A stretch of 35,278 nucleotides of DNA, taken from Rhodothermales bacterium (GTDB lineage Bacteria; Bacteroidota; Rhodothermia; Rhodothermales; UBA10348). This document shows positions 16,250 through 24,971 of this stretch, one piece after another. Location of the stretch: assembly GCA_028284865.1 (NCBI GenBank), contig JANQQV010000006.1:271775-307052 (forward strand), written 5' to 3'. A model generated the notes under the pieces. It searched no databases. It was not told where the DNA came from and saw nothing but the letters and a program-made list of their open reading frames with translations. Within the stretch, counting starts at the first letter, position 1. Each line of letters opens with the position of its first letter. Both the position numbers and the translations under genes were made by a program.

Positions 16250-17323
16250 ATGAAACTGAATGTTGGAATCCTTGGCGCAACGGGCGCTGTCGGTCAGAAA
16301 TTCGTTCGCCTGCTGGAAGGCCATCCCTGGTTTGAAGTCACGGCTGTAGCGGCCTCGGAGCGTTCAGCAGGCAAACCGTATCGCCAGGCTGCGCACTGGA
16401 TCGAATCAACGCCGATTCCCGATGCGGTAGGCGAATTGACTGTCGAGACCTGCGAGCCCGGACTGGATTGTGATCTCGTTTTCTCGGGTCTGGATAGCTC
16501 AGTAGCTGGGCCGATCGAAAAAGCATTCGCTGACGCCGGGTATCCGGTGATTTCGAATGCGAAGAATCATCGGATGGATGATGATGTGCCGCTGTTGATT
16601 CCAGAAGTGAATCCCGAACACATAGCCCTCATCGAGCGGCAACAGCGGCCCTCCGGAGGATTCATCGTCACGAACCCCAATTGCGCGACGGTTGGCCTGA
16701 CCATGGCGCTGAAACCGCTTCAAGATGCTTTTGGCATCGAAGCGGTCCACGTGACAACCATGCAGGCCCTCTCGGGTGCGGGGTATCCCGGTGTTGCCTC
16801 CCTCGACGCGGTAGCCAACGTGATCCCCTACATCGGAGGGGAGGAAGACAAACTGGAGACGGAGCCCCTGCGCATCCTCGCGCCGTTGTCCCGAGAGGGA
16901 GACGCGGGCACGCCGAGCGTTTCATCGCTGGCGTTTCCCATTTCAGCGCAGTGCAACCGGGTACCCGTGATCGAAGGTCACATGGAATGTGTCTCGGTCA
17001 AGCTCTCCGGTTCTCCGTCAATCGAGCACGTCCAGGAAACCATCAAGCGATTCACCGGTCCGGACGAAGTCTCGGTATTGCCGTCTTCACCCGAATACTG
17101 CGTGGTTGTGGATGAGGCTGACTCAGCGCCGCAGCCGCGCCGCGATGTCCATCGCGGCGCAGGAATGACTGCGAGCATCGGCCGCATTCGGCCCTGTCCG
17201 CTTTTCGATGTGCGGTTCGTCGTCCTCAGTCACAACACGGTGCGTGGTGCTGCGGGAGGTGCCATCCTGAACGCCGAATTGCTCGCATCGCGCGGCTTGC
17301 TCCCGCATCGTACTGCAGGCTGA
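16250..17323 (+). CDS. asd: Aspartate-semialdehyde dehydrogenase
   Basis: NADPH-dependent reduction of aspartyl phosphate to aspartate semialdehyde, the branch point to lysine, threonine and methionine. The nucleotide-binding motif [11 protein letters not shown] is at residues 6-16, the catalytic cysteine lies in TNPNCATVG (C145), and the histidine is in IEGHMECV. The SGAGYPG segment is standard. The NPNC sequence and general spacing fit the archaeal/fungal-like ASADH branch. The ATG at 16250 is chosen; a GTG at 16241, immediately after the aspartate kinase stop, would add three residues. It is the last gene of the operon and no terminator was seen before the mscS-like gene 80 bases downstream. 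Confidence 0.9.
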   Translation: MKLNVGILGATGAVGQKFVRLLEGHPWFEVTAVAASERSAGKPYRQAAHWIESTPIPDAVGELTVETCEPGLDCDLVFSGLDSSVAGPIEKAFADAGYPVISNAKNHRMDDDVPLLIPEVNPEHIALIERQQRPSGGFIVTNPNCATVGLTMALKPLQDAFGIEAVHVTTMQALSGAGYPGVASLDAVANVIPYIGGEEDKLETEPLRILAPLSREGDAGTPSVSSLAFPISAQCNRVPVIEGHMECVSVKLSGSPSIEHVQETIKRFTGPDEVSVLPSSPEYCVVVDEADSAPQPRRDVHRGAGMTASIGRIRPCPLFDVRFVVLSHNTVRGAAGGAILNAELLASRGLLPHRTAG

Positions 17324-17403
17324 TTGATCGCATCCGTTCGAGTGGCGTGCGTCGTATTTTCGGGCTTGCTTTCTCTCTTGAACCCTGCCATCTGATCGTC
17401 GCC

Positions 17404-18480
17404 ATGCAAGACAGCGAATCCTCTGCCCTGGACCTCCTGGACCGTACCCTGATGGGAATGGCCCTGATTGACTGGGCTGAATTGATTGGTATCACGATTG
17501 TCGTGACTCTGGTGCTGATGTTCGTCCGCCGGGTGTTTTTCGGGCGATTTGCCGCGCTCGCGGAGCGAACATCGAATCGGGTGGATGACATCATCGCCGA
17601 GGTGCTCCATGGAATGCGCACCTGGTTTCTGATTGTGATCGCCTTCTATCTGGCCGTTGAATTCATCGCGGCTGATGCACCGGCTATTCCCTGGCTGTTG
17701 CGCGTGGTCTTTGTCGGGCTTCTATTTCAAATCGGTCTTTGGGGGAATGATCTGATTCGCGTCGGGACCGAATGGTATGTCGAGTCCCGGGACAATGAGG
17801 CCAGTCAGATTACGGCCGCACGCGCCATGGGCATGGTTGGGCGATTGGTTCTCTGGACCATCGTGCTCCTGGCCCTGCTCGATAATTTCGGTGTCGATGT
17901 CACAGCGTTGGTCGCGGGTTTGGGAATCGGAGGTATTGCGATCGCGCTCGCCGTCCAGAATGTCCTGGCGGATCTCTTGGCCTATGTCTCCATCGTGGCT
18001 GACCGGCCTTTTGTGTTCGGAGACTTCCTCGTCGTGGGCGAACACTCGGGGACGGTTGAACACATCGGCATCAAGACGACTCGTATCCGCAGCCTGAGCG
18101 GTGAGCAGATCGTATTCTCCAACAACGACCTGCTCGGTAGCCGTGTACGCAACTTCAAGCGGATGAATGAGCGTCGTGCGCTGTTCAGCGTGGGAGTGGT
18201 CTACGAGACACCCCATGAAGTCCTGAAAGGACTACCTGAGATCTTCAAGGCGGCCGTCGAGGCTCAGGAGAATGTCCGCTTTGATCGTGCGCACCTGAAG
18301 ACGTTTGCAGACTTTTCGATCAACTACGAAATCGTCTACTACATGCTCGTTCCGGACTATGCGGTGTTCATGGATACGCAGGAGGCCATCAATCTGGCCA
18401 TTCACAAGGCGTTCACCGAGCGCGGAATCGAGTTTGCCTTCCCGACCCAGACGTTGCACATCGAAAAGGCGAATGCCTAG
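17404..18480 (+). CDS. MscS-family mechanosensitive channel
   Basis: Small-conductance mechanosensitive channel-like membrane protein, 358 residues. Hydrophobic segments appear at about residues 21-44 (IGITIVVTLVLMFV), 60-80, 93-108 and 135-160. They are followed by the pore-lining helix with the MscS signature, here VAGLGIGGIAIALAVQNVLADL. A beta domain (FVFGDFLVVGEHSGTVEHIG, then RIRSLSGEQIVFSNNDLL) and a mixed C-terminal domain complete the family order. It has one more predicted N-terminal membrane segment than E. coli MscS. The ATG at 17404 is chosen over a GTG at 17347. It converges with ruvA, and the two stop codons overlap in one CTAG. Confidence 0.88.
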   Translation: MQDSESSALDLLDRTLMGMALIDWAELIGITIVVTLVLMFVRRVFFGRFAALAERTSNRVDDIIAEVLHGMRTWFLIVIAFYLAVEFIAADAPAIPWLLRVVFVGLLFQIGLWGNDLIRVGTEWYVESRDNEASQITAARAMGMVGRLVLWTIVLLALLDNFGVDVTALVAGLGIGGIAIALAVQNVLADLLAYVSIVADRPFVFGDFLVVGEHSGTVEHIGIKTTRIRSLSGEQIVFSNNDLLGSRVRNFKRMNERRALFSVGVVYETPHEVLKGLPEIFKAAVEAQENVRFDRAHLKTFADFSINYEIVYYMLVPDYAVFMDTQEAINLAIHKAFTERGIEFAFPTQTLHIEKANA

Positions 18481-19073
18481 GAGCGCAGCGCCAGGCGGAT
18501 GATCTCTTCCGCATTCCGGATCGAGGAGTCCTTTCGCAGAACTCCGAGAACGGCTTTCTCGGCGGCGGAACGGGACAAACCGAGTGCTTCCAATGCCGCC
18601 ATGGCATCGGCGCGGAAATTGTCATCGCCCATTGCGCTATCTGCACCCGATGACGCACCGTCGAGGCCGTCTTTCTCGAAGCGATCCCGGAGTTCAATGA
18701 CCAGACGCTCGGCCGTCTTCTTGCCGACACCGGGGATACGGGTCAGCATGGCCACATCCCGATCCATGATGCGCTGTTTGATCTCGGATGGCCGAAGGGC
18801 GGAGAGCGCAGCAAGGGCAAGCTTGGGCCCGATCCCCGAGACGCCCAGCATGAGTTCGAACACGCGTCGCTCTTCCGTGGACAGGAAGCCGAACAGCGTG
18901 ATAGCATCCTCTCGGACATGATGGTGTGTCAGCAGGACGGCATCTTCACCCGGTTCAGGTAGCCGCTCATAGGTCGAGGTAGGGATGAGAATCCGATACC
19001 CGATTCCGCCGACATCTATGACGGCTTCTGTCGGTTTCTTGGTGGCCAGACTGCCAGAGACGTAGTCGATCAT
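18477..19073 (-). CDS. ruvA: Holliday junction branch migration protein RuvA
   Basis: DNA-binding subunit that positions RuvB motors on Holliday junctions. Domain I starts DYVSGSLATKKPTEAVIDVG, domain II carries two helix-hairpin-helix motifs (LGVSGIGPKLALAAL and IPGVGKKTAERLV), and domain III ends ILGVLRKDSS-like with AEEIIRLALRS. The 198-residue length matches the family. Its ATG overlaps the nadE stop by four bases, indicating translational coupling. The stop shares a CTAG with the convergent MscS gene. Confidence 0.93.
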   Translation of the reverse strand: MIDYVSGSLATKKPTEAVIDVGGIGYRILIPTSTYERLPEPGEDAVLLTHHHVREDAITLFGFLSTEERRVFELMLGVSGIGPKLALAALSALRPSEIKQRIMDRDVAMLTRIPGVGKKTAERLVIELRDRFEKDGLDGASSGADSAMGDDNFRADAMAALEALGLSRSAAEKAVLGVLRKDSSIRNAEEIIRLALRS

Positions 19074-20767
19074 GCCCGGGATTCCTCTTCCAATTCGTTC
19101 ATCATTCGCTCGATATCCTGTCGGTTGACGCGGGCCACGATGGGCATCCGGCGACCGCTCCCGAACCCTTTCACGCTTACACGCAGTCCGGGAGGAGCTT
19201 GCTTCCGCTTGTACTCGTTGCGATCCACGGCATCAAGAATGCCTCGGACGAAACCGACCGACTGACCGGTGGCCATGGCGATGACCTCCTCATCCTGCCG
19301 TTCCTCAATGTAGCGACGCAGGATCTCGTCCAGCACGGGATAGGGAGGCAGCGAGTCTTCGTCCTTCTGATCCGGACGCAGTTCGGCAGATGGAGGCTTC
19401 TCGATGCTGGACAACGGGATGCGCTCTTCACCAGCTCGTTCGTTGATGTAGCGTGCCAGGGCGTAAACGTCCATCTTGAATACGTCGGCCAGCACAGCCA
19501 AACCGCCAGACATGTCGCCATACAACGTGGCGTAACCCATGGCCAGTTCACTCTTGTTGCCCGTCGTGAGCACCATGCGCGAGAACTTGTTGGCAACGGC
19601 CATCAGAATGACCCCTCGGGAGCGCGCCTGGATATTTTCTTCGGCGATTCCGAACGGCGTCCCTTCAAACAGGGGTTCCAGGATGGTTTCGAACGAGCCC
19701 ACCACATCCTTGATGGGCAGCTCGTGGAAGGTGATCCGCAGATTGCGGGCCAGTGCCTCCGAATCACTCACACTGCCGGCCGATGAGTGTACCGAAGGCA
19801 TGGTGATGCCGCTCACACGGTCCGGCCCCAGTGCTTCGACGGCGAGCGCAGCAGTTACAGCCGAATCGATTCCTCCCGACAGTCCGATCAGGACCTGATC
19901 GAAGGCAGCGGTCTTATCCACATACTCCCGGATTCCCAGCACCAGTGCATCATGCAGGTTCGCGATGCGATCATGGGGGAGGGGCGGACAAGACGTCTCA
20001 TCGCCGAACTCCCAGTACACGATCGCTTCCTGGAAGGAAGGGGCGCAGGCAAGCAAGCGACCGTCGCCACTGTGCACGCGCGAATCGCCATCAAAAATCA
20101 GCTCGGTGTTGGCACCAACCTGATTGACCATCATGAAGGGCTTTCCGTGACGCTGGCACAGTGTTTCGATGATGCCGCTGCGGACGCCGTGCCGATCATG
20201 CGCATATGGTGAGGCGGAGAGATTGATCAACAGGTCCACACCCTGATCGACCAGTTCCTGAACCGGCTTTCGCTCGTACATGTGGTAGCTGGCGTACTCC
20301 TCGATATTCCACATGTCCTCGCAGATGTGAACGCCGAGGCGCACGCCCTTGAAGTCGATGACCTTTTGACGCTCGGCCGGCTCGAAATACCGGTACTCGT
20401 CATAGACATCGTAAGTTGGCAAGAGCATCTTGGCCGTGGTGCGGACGGGGCGGCCGCACTCCAGGAAGAGCGCTGCATTGAGCAGCTTTTTACCCACAGG
20501 ATTCGGATTGCGAATCGGAGCTCCGACAATGACGCCCATGCCTTCGGGTACGCGTTCGTGAATCAACCGGATGGCCGCTTCCGTAGCGTCGATGAAGTGG
20601 TGGTTGTCGAGCAGGTCATGAGGCGAATACCCAACTACACTCAGCTCCGGAAACACGATCAGGTCCGCGCCTTCGCCGTGAGCGCGCTCCATCCATTCGA
20701 TGGTCCGATGGGCGTTGCCCGTCAGATCCCCGACGATAGGATTGAATTGAGCGAGGGCGATTTTCAT
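19070..20767 (-). CDS. nadE: Glutamine-dependent NAD+ synthetase
   Basis: Converts nicotinic acid adenine dinucleotide to NAD+ using ATP and glutamine-derived ammonia. The N-terminal nitrilase-type glutaminase domain (1-265) shows the E41-K113-C149 triad, with motifs FPELSVVGY, TTAKMLLPTYDVYDE and HICEDMWN. The C-terminal synthetase domain starts about residue 275 and holds the ATP-binding loop SGGIDS at 297-302 and a TTGNKSELAMGYATLYGDM segment. The 565-residue length fits the two-domain type, so this is the self-sufficient form rather than the ammonia-only NadE. The start codon is ATG at 20767. The stop overlaps the ruvA ATG by four bases. Confidence 0.94.
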   Translation of the reverse strand: MKIALAQFNPIVGDLTGNAHRTIEWMERAHGEGADLIVFPELSVVGYSPHDLLDNHHFIDATEAAIRLIHERVPEGMGVIVGAPIRNPNPVGKKLLNAALFLECGRPVRTTAKMLLPTYDVYDEYRYFEPAERQKVIDFKGVRLGVHICEDMWNIEEYASYHMYERKPVQELVDQGVDLLINLSASPYAHDRHGVRSGIIETLCQRHGKPFMMVNQVGANTELIFDGDSRVHSGDGRLLACAPSFQEAIVYWEFGDETSCPPLPHDRIANLHDALVLGIREYVDKTAAFDQVLIGLSGGIDSAVTAALAVEALGPDRVSGITMPSVHSSAGSVSDSEALARNLRITFHELPIKDVVGSFETILEPLFEGTPFGIAEENIQARSRGVILMAVANKFSRMVLTTGNKSELAMGYATLYGDMSGGLAVLADVFKMDVYALARYINERAGEERIPLSSIEKPPSAELRPDQKDEDSLPPYPVLDEILRRYIEERQDEEVIAMATGQSVGFVRGILDAVDRNEYKRKQAPPGLRVSVKGFGSGRRMPIVARVNRQDIERMMNELEEESRA

Positions 20768-20837
20768 GTCTTGTCCTTCGTCTCCGGTTGGTCCGAGGAT
20801 CGGGTCGCGTTCCCGGGATTGAGCTTCTTGAGGACGT

Positions 20838-21953
20838 TCACGAACCAGTCGGGCGTGCGTTCCGATAGGAGCGCTTCAGACATTGCTGGAAGTGATGCAC
20901 GCCACCTTCCAGGTCATAGGAGAAACGGCCCTGGTCATAGGCGCGGGATTCGAGACCTTGCTGGACGCGTTCGCAGATGTCGATGTCCTCGTCCTGGACT
21001 TGATCACTGAACGTGCGATCCGCGTCGATCCGCCCCGGGTCCTTTTCAAGCGTTTCTGGCGTGTAGTAGTAGTCGAAGACTGTCTGACATGCATTCCAGG
21101 CCTGCGCATCCACCCGATTGACCTGCAGACGACCGGGGAGGATGTTCAGCATGATGTTCGGATAGATGAAGTAGTAGTAAGCCTCTTCATCAGGCGAACC
21201 GTACTGATTGTCATCGTTCTTGAACGGACTGTGCTGCAGGGAATAGTGCTCCATGGTGTCCGTCTGGTAGGAGCGGAAATCCAGCACGTCACACAGATCC
21301 GGATGTACCAGGGGGATGTGGTACCCCTCCAGGTAGTTGTCGACGTAAACCTTCCAGTTGGCCTTCACATCGTACCGATCCCGCTGGTAGAAGCGAAGGT
21401 CGCCGAGGGAAAGAGGGGCGATGCGTTCTACAATCCCGGCAATCACCTCGTCAAACGGCGGGGCGTGCTCAGGTTCGAGACAGCAGAAGATCATGCCTTG
21501 CCATTCGCGAACCGTCACCGGGTCCAGACCAAAATCCTTCTTGTCGAACAGCTCTGTGCGATCAAAGCGGGGGACGCCGCGCAGCGAGCCGTCCAGCAGG
21601 TACGTCCACCCATGATATTTGCACTGAAGCACTTTCGAGTGACCGCACTCCTCCAGAGCGATCGGGCCACCACGGTGCTTGCAGACATTGAACCACCCTT
21701 TGAGGTCGCCTTCCTTGTCGCGCACAATCACGATCGGATTGCCGGCGATGAAGTCGCTCATGAAGTCCCCGTGCTCAGCCACCCGACTGGCCGGACCGAC
21801 ATACTGCCAGGTTCGCGCCATGACCGCATCGCGATCGAACGCATGGAAGGCTGGGTCCACATACCAGGCCGAGGGAATCGTTTTCGAACGGGCCAGGGGC
21901 TCCTCGGTGAGGGCCTCATCCGTAAGAAGATGGCTGATGGAAGGGGGCACCAT
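20838..21953 (-). CDS. Rieske-type aromatic ring-hydroxylating / choline monooxygenase-like oxygenase subunit
   Basis: Non-heme iron Rieske oxygenase. The Rieske [2Fe-2S] ligands are C91, H93, C111 and H114 in NVCKHRGGP and QCKYHGWTY. The catalytic iron site shows DNYLEGYHIPLVHPDL with H212 and H217. The final helices (DIDICERVQQGLESRAYDQGRFS, then GGVHHFQQCLKR) resemble the choline/glycine betaine and CntA-like branch. Substrate is inferred only weakly. No ferredoxin or reductase partner gene is adjacent. The start is placed at ATG 21953; a TTG at 21989 would add 12 residues. It lies 66 bases after aroE and 70 bases before nadE, possibly all in one transcript. Confidence 0.85.
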   Translation of the reverse strand: MVPPSISHLLTDEALTEEPLARSKTIPSAWYVDPAFHAFDRDAVMARTWQYVGPASRVAEHGDFMSDFIAGNPIVIVRDKEGDLKGWFNVCKHRGGPIALEECGHSKVLQCKYHGWTYLLDGSLRGVPRFDRTELFDKKDFGLDPVTVREWQGMIFCCLEPEHAPPFDEVIAGIVERIAPLSLGDLRFYQRDRYDVKANWKVYVDNYLEGYHIPLVHPDLCDVLDFRSYQTDTMEHYSLQHSPFKNDDNQYGSPDEEAYYYFIYPNIMLNILPGRLQVNRVDAQAWNACQTVFDYYYTPETLEKDPGRIDADRTFSDQVQDEDIDICERVQQGLESRAYDQGRFSYDLEGGVHHFQQCLKRSYRNARPTGS

Positions 21954-22019
21954 GGCAGATGAAAGGTCCGGCAGCTGTTGGGCTCGCAAACGTCTGTTCG
22001 AAGGACGAGTGGGCGGAAG

Positions 22020-22862
22020 TTACGAACTCCCTGTGCCTTGAAGATGTGCACGCACGGCTTTTTCCACCGTACTCACGGGCATGTCCCGGCCCGTCCATAT
22101 CCGGAATGCTTCGGCCGCTTGCCCGATGAGCATGGGAAGCCCACCAATGACCCGGGCGCCGGCCGATTCAGCATCCATCATCAGTCGGGTCCGTGCAGGC
22201 GCATAGATCAGGTCGTAGACGACGTGCTCAGCTGTCATTCGGGTACTTTCGGGCAATGGTGACGCATTCGTGTTGGGCGACATCCCTACGGGTGTGGTGT
22301 TGACGATCAGGTCGAATGCAGCCAGTTTCGAGCCGCGATCTGCCCAGTCCACCACGTCGACGCCCTGGATCGCGCGCGCCGTGGCCTCGCGTCGCGCGGT
22401 CACGACCACCTTCTGCAGTCCTAGCACCTGCGTCAGCGCGTAGGCCACGGCGCGCGCAGCCCCACCAGCACCCACTATCAGTGCGCTCGATTCCGTCCAG
22501 TCAGTCCGTTCCATTTGCTGTAGCGGAGCCAGGAATCCGGCAACATCGGTGTTTTCGCCAACCAGATCATCGCCGTCCCGATACACGGTGTTCACGGCTC
22601 CAACTGCTGCCGCCGTTGTGGTCAGGCGGTCTACCTGCTCACATGCTTCCTGCTTGTGGGGAATCGTTACGTTCACGCCCACAACCCGCTCGCCGTCAAT
22701 ACCCGACAGCACGCCACCCACATCGCCAGGCAAGACATCCATCAGCCCGTAGTGCCAGTCCATTCCCAACTCGCAATAGGCGGCTTTGTGGATGACCGGC
22801 GAGAGGGAATGGCCGACAGGGTGGCCGATCAGAAAGCAGGTCCGAGCAGGTGTAGGGTCCAT
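22020..22862 (-). CDS. aroE: Shikimate dehydrogenase
   Basis: Reduces 3-dehydroshikimate to shikimate with NADPH in aromatic amino acid synthesis. The N-terminal GHPVGHSLSPVIH motif, the catalytic lysine in NVTIPHKQ and NTDVAGF motif are present, followed by the cofactor-binding loop GAGGAARAVAYAL and NTTPVGM. A start at 22862 gives 280 residues; ATG 22889 would add nine, and the longer frame to 22946 is unlikely. Typical AroE length is 270-285. It is transcribed away from the glutamate dehydrogenase gene. Confidence 0.92.
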   Translation of the reverse strand: MDPTPARTCFLIGHPVGHSLSPVIHKAAYCELGMDWHYGLMDVLPGDVGGVLSGIDGERVVGVNVTIPHKQEACEQVDRLTTTAAAVGAVNTVYRDGDDLVGENTDVAGFLAPLQQMERTDWTESSALIVGAGGAARAVAYALTQVLGLQKVVVTARREATARAIQGVDVVDWADRGSKLAAFDLIVNTTPVGMSPNTNASPLPESTRMTAEHVVYDLIYAPARTRLMMDAESAGARVIGGLPMLIGQAAEAFRIWTGRDMPVSTVEKAVRAHLQGTGSS

Positions 22863-22973
22863 TCCGATTCCTTCGTCAGGGCGTTGCATCTTACAAGGTA
22901 AGCACGTTGTTTCTTGCACTGGCCCGCAATCCATCTTCCGGATCACAGAATCCGATCATCAGCACGGATCATT
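22863..22973. promoter_or_regulatory. Divergent spacer between aroE and glutamate dehydrogenase
   Basis: This 111-base gap must hold promoters for both genes. A small palindrome (CTTAC-AAG-GTAAG, 22889-22901) is present. No convincing -10/-35 was recognised. Confidence 0.35.
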
Positions 22974-24383
22974 ATGGCTCCCCATCCCGATTTCCTTCAG
23001 CAAGTCGATCGCATGTACGAAAAAGCGGCAGCCCTGACGGACCATCCCCCAGGACTTCTGAAGCAGATCAGCATCTGCAACTCCGTCTACAAGATGGAAT
23101 TCCCGCTGGTCCGAGACGATGGGACCATCGAGGTCATCAAAGCCTGGCGCGCCGAGCACAGCCACCACAAGCTACCGACGAAAGGAGGGATCCGTTTCGA
23201 TCTCTCTGTCAACGAGAACGAAGTCGCAGCGTTGGCCACGCTCATGACGTACAAGTGTGCGATCGTGAATGTCCCATTCGGTGGCGGAAAAGGGGGAATC
23301 CAGATCAAGCGGTCCGACTATTCGGATTCGGAGCTCGAGCGTATCACACGCCGCTATACGTTCGAGCTGTTCAACAAGAACTTTATTGGACCGGGAACGG
23401 ACGTACCTGCGCCCGACTACGGCTCGGGCCCACGCGAAATGGCGTGGATCGTGGATACGTACCGTACGCTTTCCGATGACCCCCTTTCGGCATCGGCTTG
23501 CGTGACAGGCAAGCCCATTGCCCAAGGCGGTGTACGCGGTCGTACGGAAGCCACAGGGCGCGGAGTCTACTTCGGCATCCGGGAGTGCCTCTCCTACGAA
23601 TCCGACATGCAGCGACGTGGCCTGACGACGGGTATGGAAGGCAAGACCGTTGTCGTGCAAGGTCTCGGCAACGTGGGCTATCACGCGGCCAAGTACATGC
23701 AGGAGGGGGGTGCCGTCCTCGTAGGTCTCGCCGAATACGAGGGAGCCATCCACAATCCGGATGGTCTCGATCTGGAATCGGTAATCGCCCATCGCAAGGC
23801 TACGGGGTCCATTCTCAACTTCCCTGGCGCCACGAACATCGAGGACTCGGCCAAGGCGCTCGAGCTGGAATGCGACATCCTCATCCCGGCTGCACTTGAA
23901 GGCGTCATCACAGACGAGAACGCACCCAACATCAAGGCAAAGATCGTCGCCGAAGCTGCCAACGGCCCAGTTACGGCAGACGCTGACGCGATCCTGCTTG
24001 AAAAAGGGGCATTGCTGCTTCCTGATGTCCTGCTCAATGCCGGAGGCGTGACGGTTTCTTACTTCGAATGGCTCAAAAACCTGTCCCATGTGCGCTTTGG
24101 CCGCATGAGCAAGCGCTTTGAGCAGGCATCGAATGAGCGCATCGTCCGCGCGCTGGCCTCAGCCATGCAAGTTGATATCTCCAGCGAGGAGATGATGCGA
24201 TTGACGGCAGGAGCCGACGAGGTGGACCTGGTCAATTCAGGGCTTGAGGAAACGATGGCTACGGCCTATTCCGAGACGCGGGAGATTGCGCTTTCCAAAG
24301 GCACGGATCTGCGTACGGCCGCCTTCATCAATGCGATCGACAAGGTTGCTGTCTCTTACACCGAGATGGGCATCTTCCCGTGA
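22974..24383 (+). CDS. Glu/Leu/Phe/Val dehydrogenase, probable glutamate dehydrogenase
   Basis: Catalyses reversible oxidative deamination of glutamate (or a related amino acid) to the oxoacid and ammonia. Motifs: THE substrate-binding KGGIRFDLSV, the lysine-bearing VPFGGGKGGI, GPGTDVPAPD, a TEATGRGV segment, and the nucleotide-binding loop GLGNVGYH. NGPVTADAD and LPDVLLNAGGVTVSYFEW follow. The 469-residue length suits this family. NAD versus NADP preference and substrate cannot be determined by eye. The ATG at 22974 is used; the frame extends to 22914 with less family-like sequence. Confidence 0.9.
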   Translation: MAPHPDFLQQVDRMYEKAAALTDHPPGLLKQISICNSVYKMEFPLVRDDGTIEVIKAWRAEHSHHKLPTKGGIRFDLSVNENEVAALATLMTYKCAIVNVPFGGGKGGIQIKRSDYSDSELERITRRYTFELFNKNFIGPGTDVPAPDYGSGPREMAWIVDTYRTLSDDPLSASACVTGKPIAQGGVRGRTEATGRGVYFGIRECLSYESDMQRRGLTTGMEGKTVVVQGLGNVGYHAAKYMQEGGAVLVGLAEYEGAIHNPDGLDLESVIAHRKATGSILNFPGATNIEDSAKALELECDILIPAALEGVITDENAPNIKAKIVAEAANGPVTADADAILLEKGALLLPDVLLNAGGVTVSYFEWLKNLSHVRFGRMSKRFEQASNERIVRALASAMQVDISSEEMMRLTAGADEVDLVNSGLEETMATAYSETREIALSKGTDLRTAAFINAIDKVAVSYTEMGIFP

Positions 24384-24449
24384 TCGGGAATCGCTTCTTG
24401 TCGGCTCACTGATCACTCTGCCCTTCGTCAGGCGAGGAGCTCGGTACCG

Positions 24450-24881
24450 TCAGTTTCCGAGGCGTCGCTCGACTTCTGCGTAGCACGTCTCGGTCTCTGC
24501 GATGCGAACGCGTACCGTGTGGATTTGGCGCTCCTCGAGAAGATCGCGGTGCTCGTTCACGAGGTGATCGGCAAAGAAAACGCAGATGTTCTCGGCTGTT
24601 GTGTCATACGGGATGACCACGTATCGCCAGCCGCTGTCCTTCATGATGTTCAGCAGCTTCGTGTCATCCTGAGCCACGACCGTGGCATGATCCCATTCGT
24701 CAACCAGCGGAGCCAGCGCACGCTTCAAGTGCTTGAAGTCGATGAGCATCCCCTTCACGTCGGGCTCGCCCTCAACTTCGACGAACATCTCGTACGAGTG
24801 ACCGTGCAGGTCGCGGCAACGGCCTTCATGCCAGGGGAGTCGATGTGCGCCTTCCCAGCGAAATCGCTTGGCAACTTTCAT
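24450..24881 (-). CDS. queD: 6-carboxytetrahydropterin synthase QueD
   Basis: Pterin-family enzyme making 6-carboxy-5,6,7,8-tetrahydropterin in queuosine (preQ0) biosynthesis. Residues H13, H26 and H28 form the zinc site in EGAHRLPW and DLHGHSYEM, with catalytic C22 in GRCRD. Also visible are DFKHLK and a final glutamate-containing VRIAETETCYAEVE. At 143 residues it matches bacterial QueD. Other 6-pyruvoyl-tetrahydropterin synthases share these motifs, but the C-x3-H-x-H spacing supports the QueD-like assignment. No queC, queE or queF neighbours are in the window. Confidence 0.85.
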   Translation of the reverse strand: MKVAKRFRWEGAHRLPWHEGRCRDLHGHSYEMFVEVEGEPDVKGMLIDFKHLKRALAPLVDEWDHATVVAQDDTKLLNIMKDSGWRYVVIPYDTTAENICVFFADHLVNEHRDLLEERQIHTVRVRIAETETCYAEVERRLGN

Positions 24882-24971
24882 GGGTCCAGATCAGTGGGGT
24901 GAATGGGCTCTTCCGGTGAGAGCGGCCCATGAACGGCGCTGAAGGCGCTTGCGTTCCGATTCGCGGTCGGG

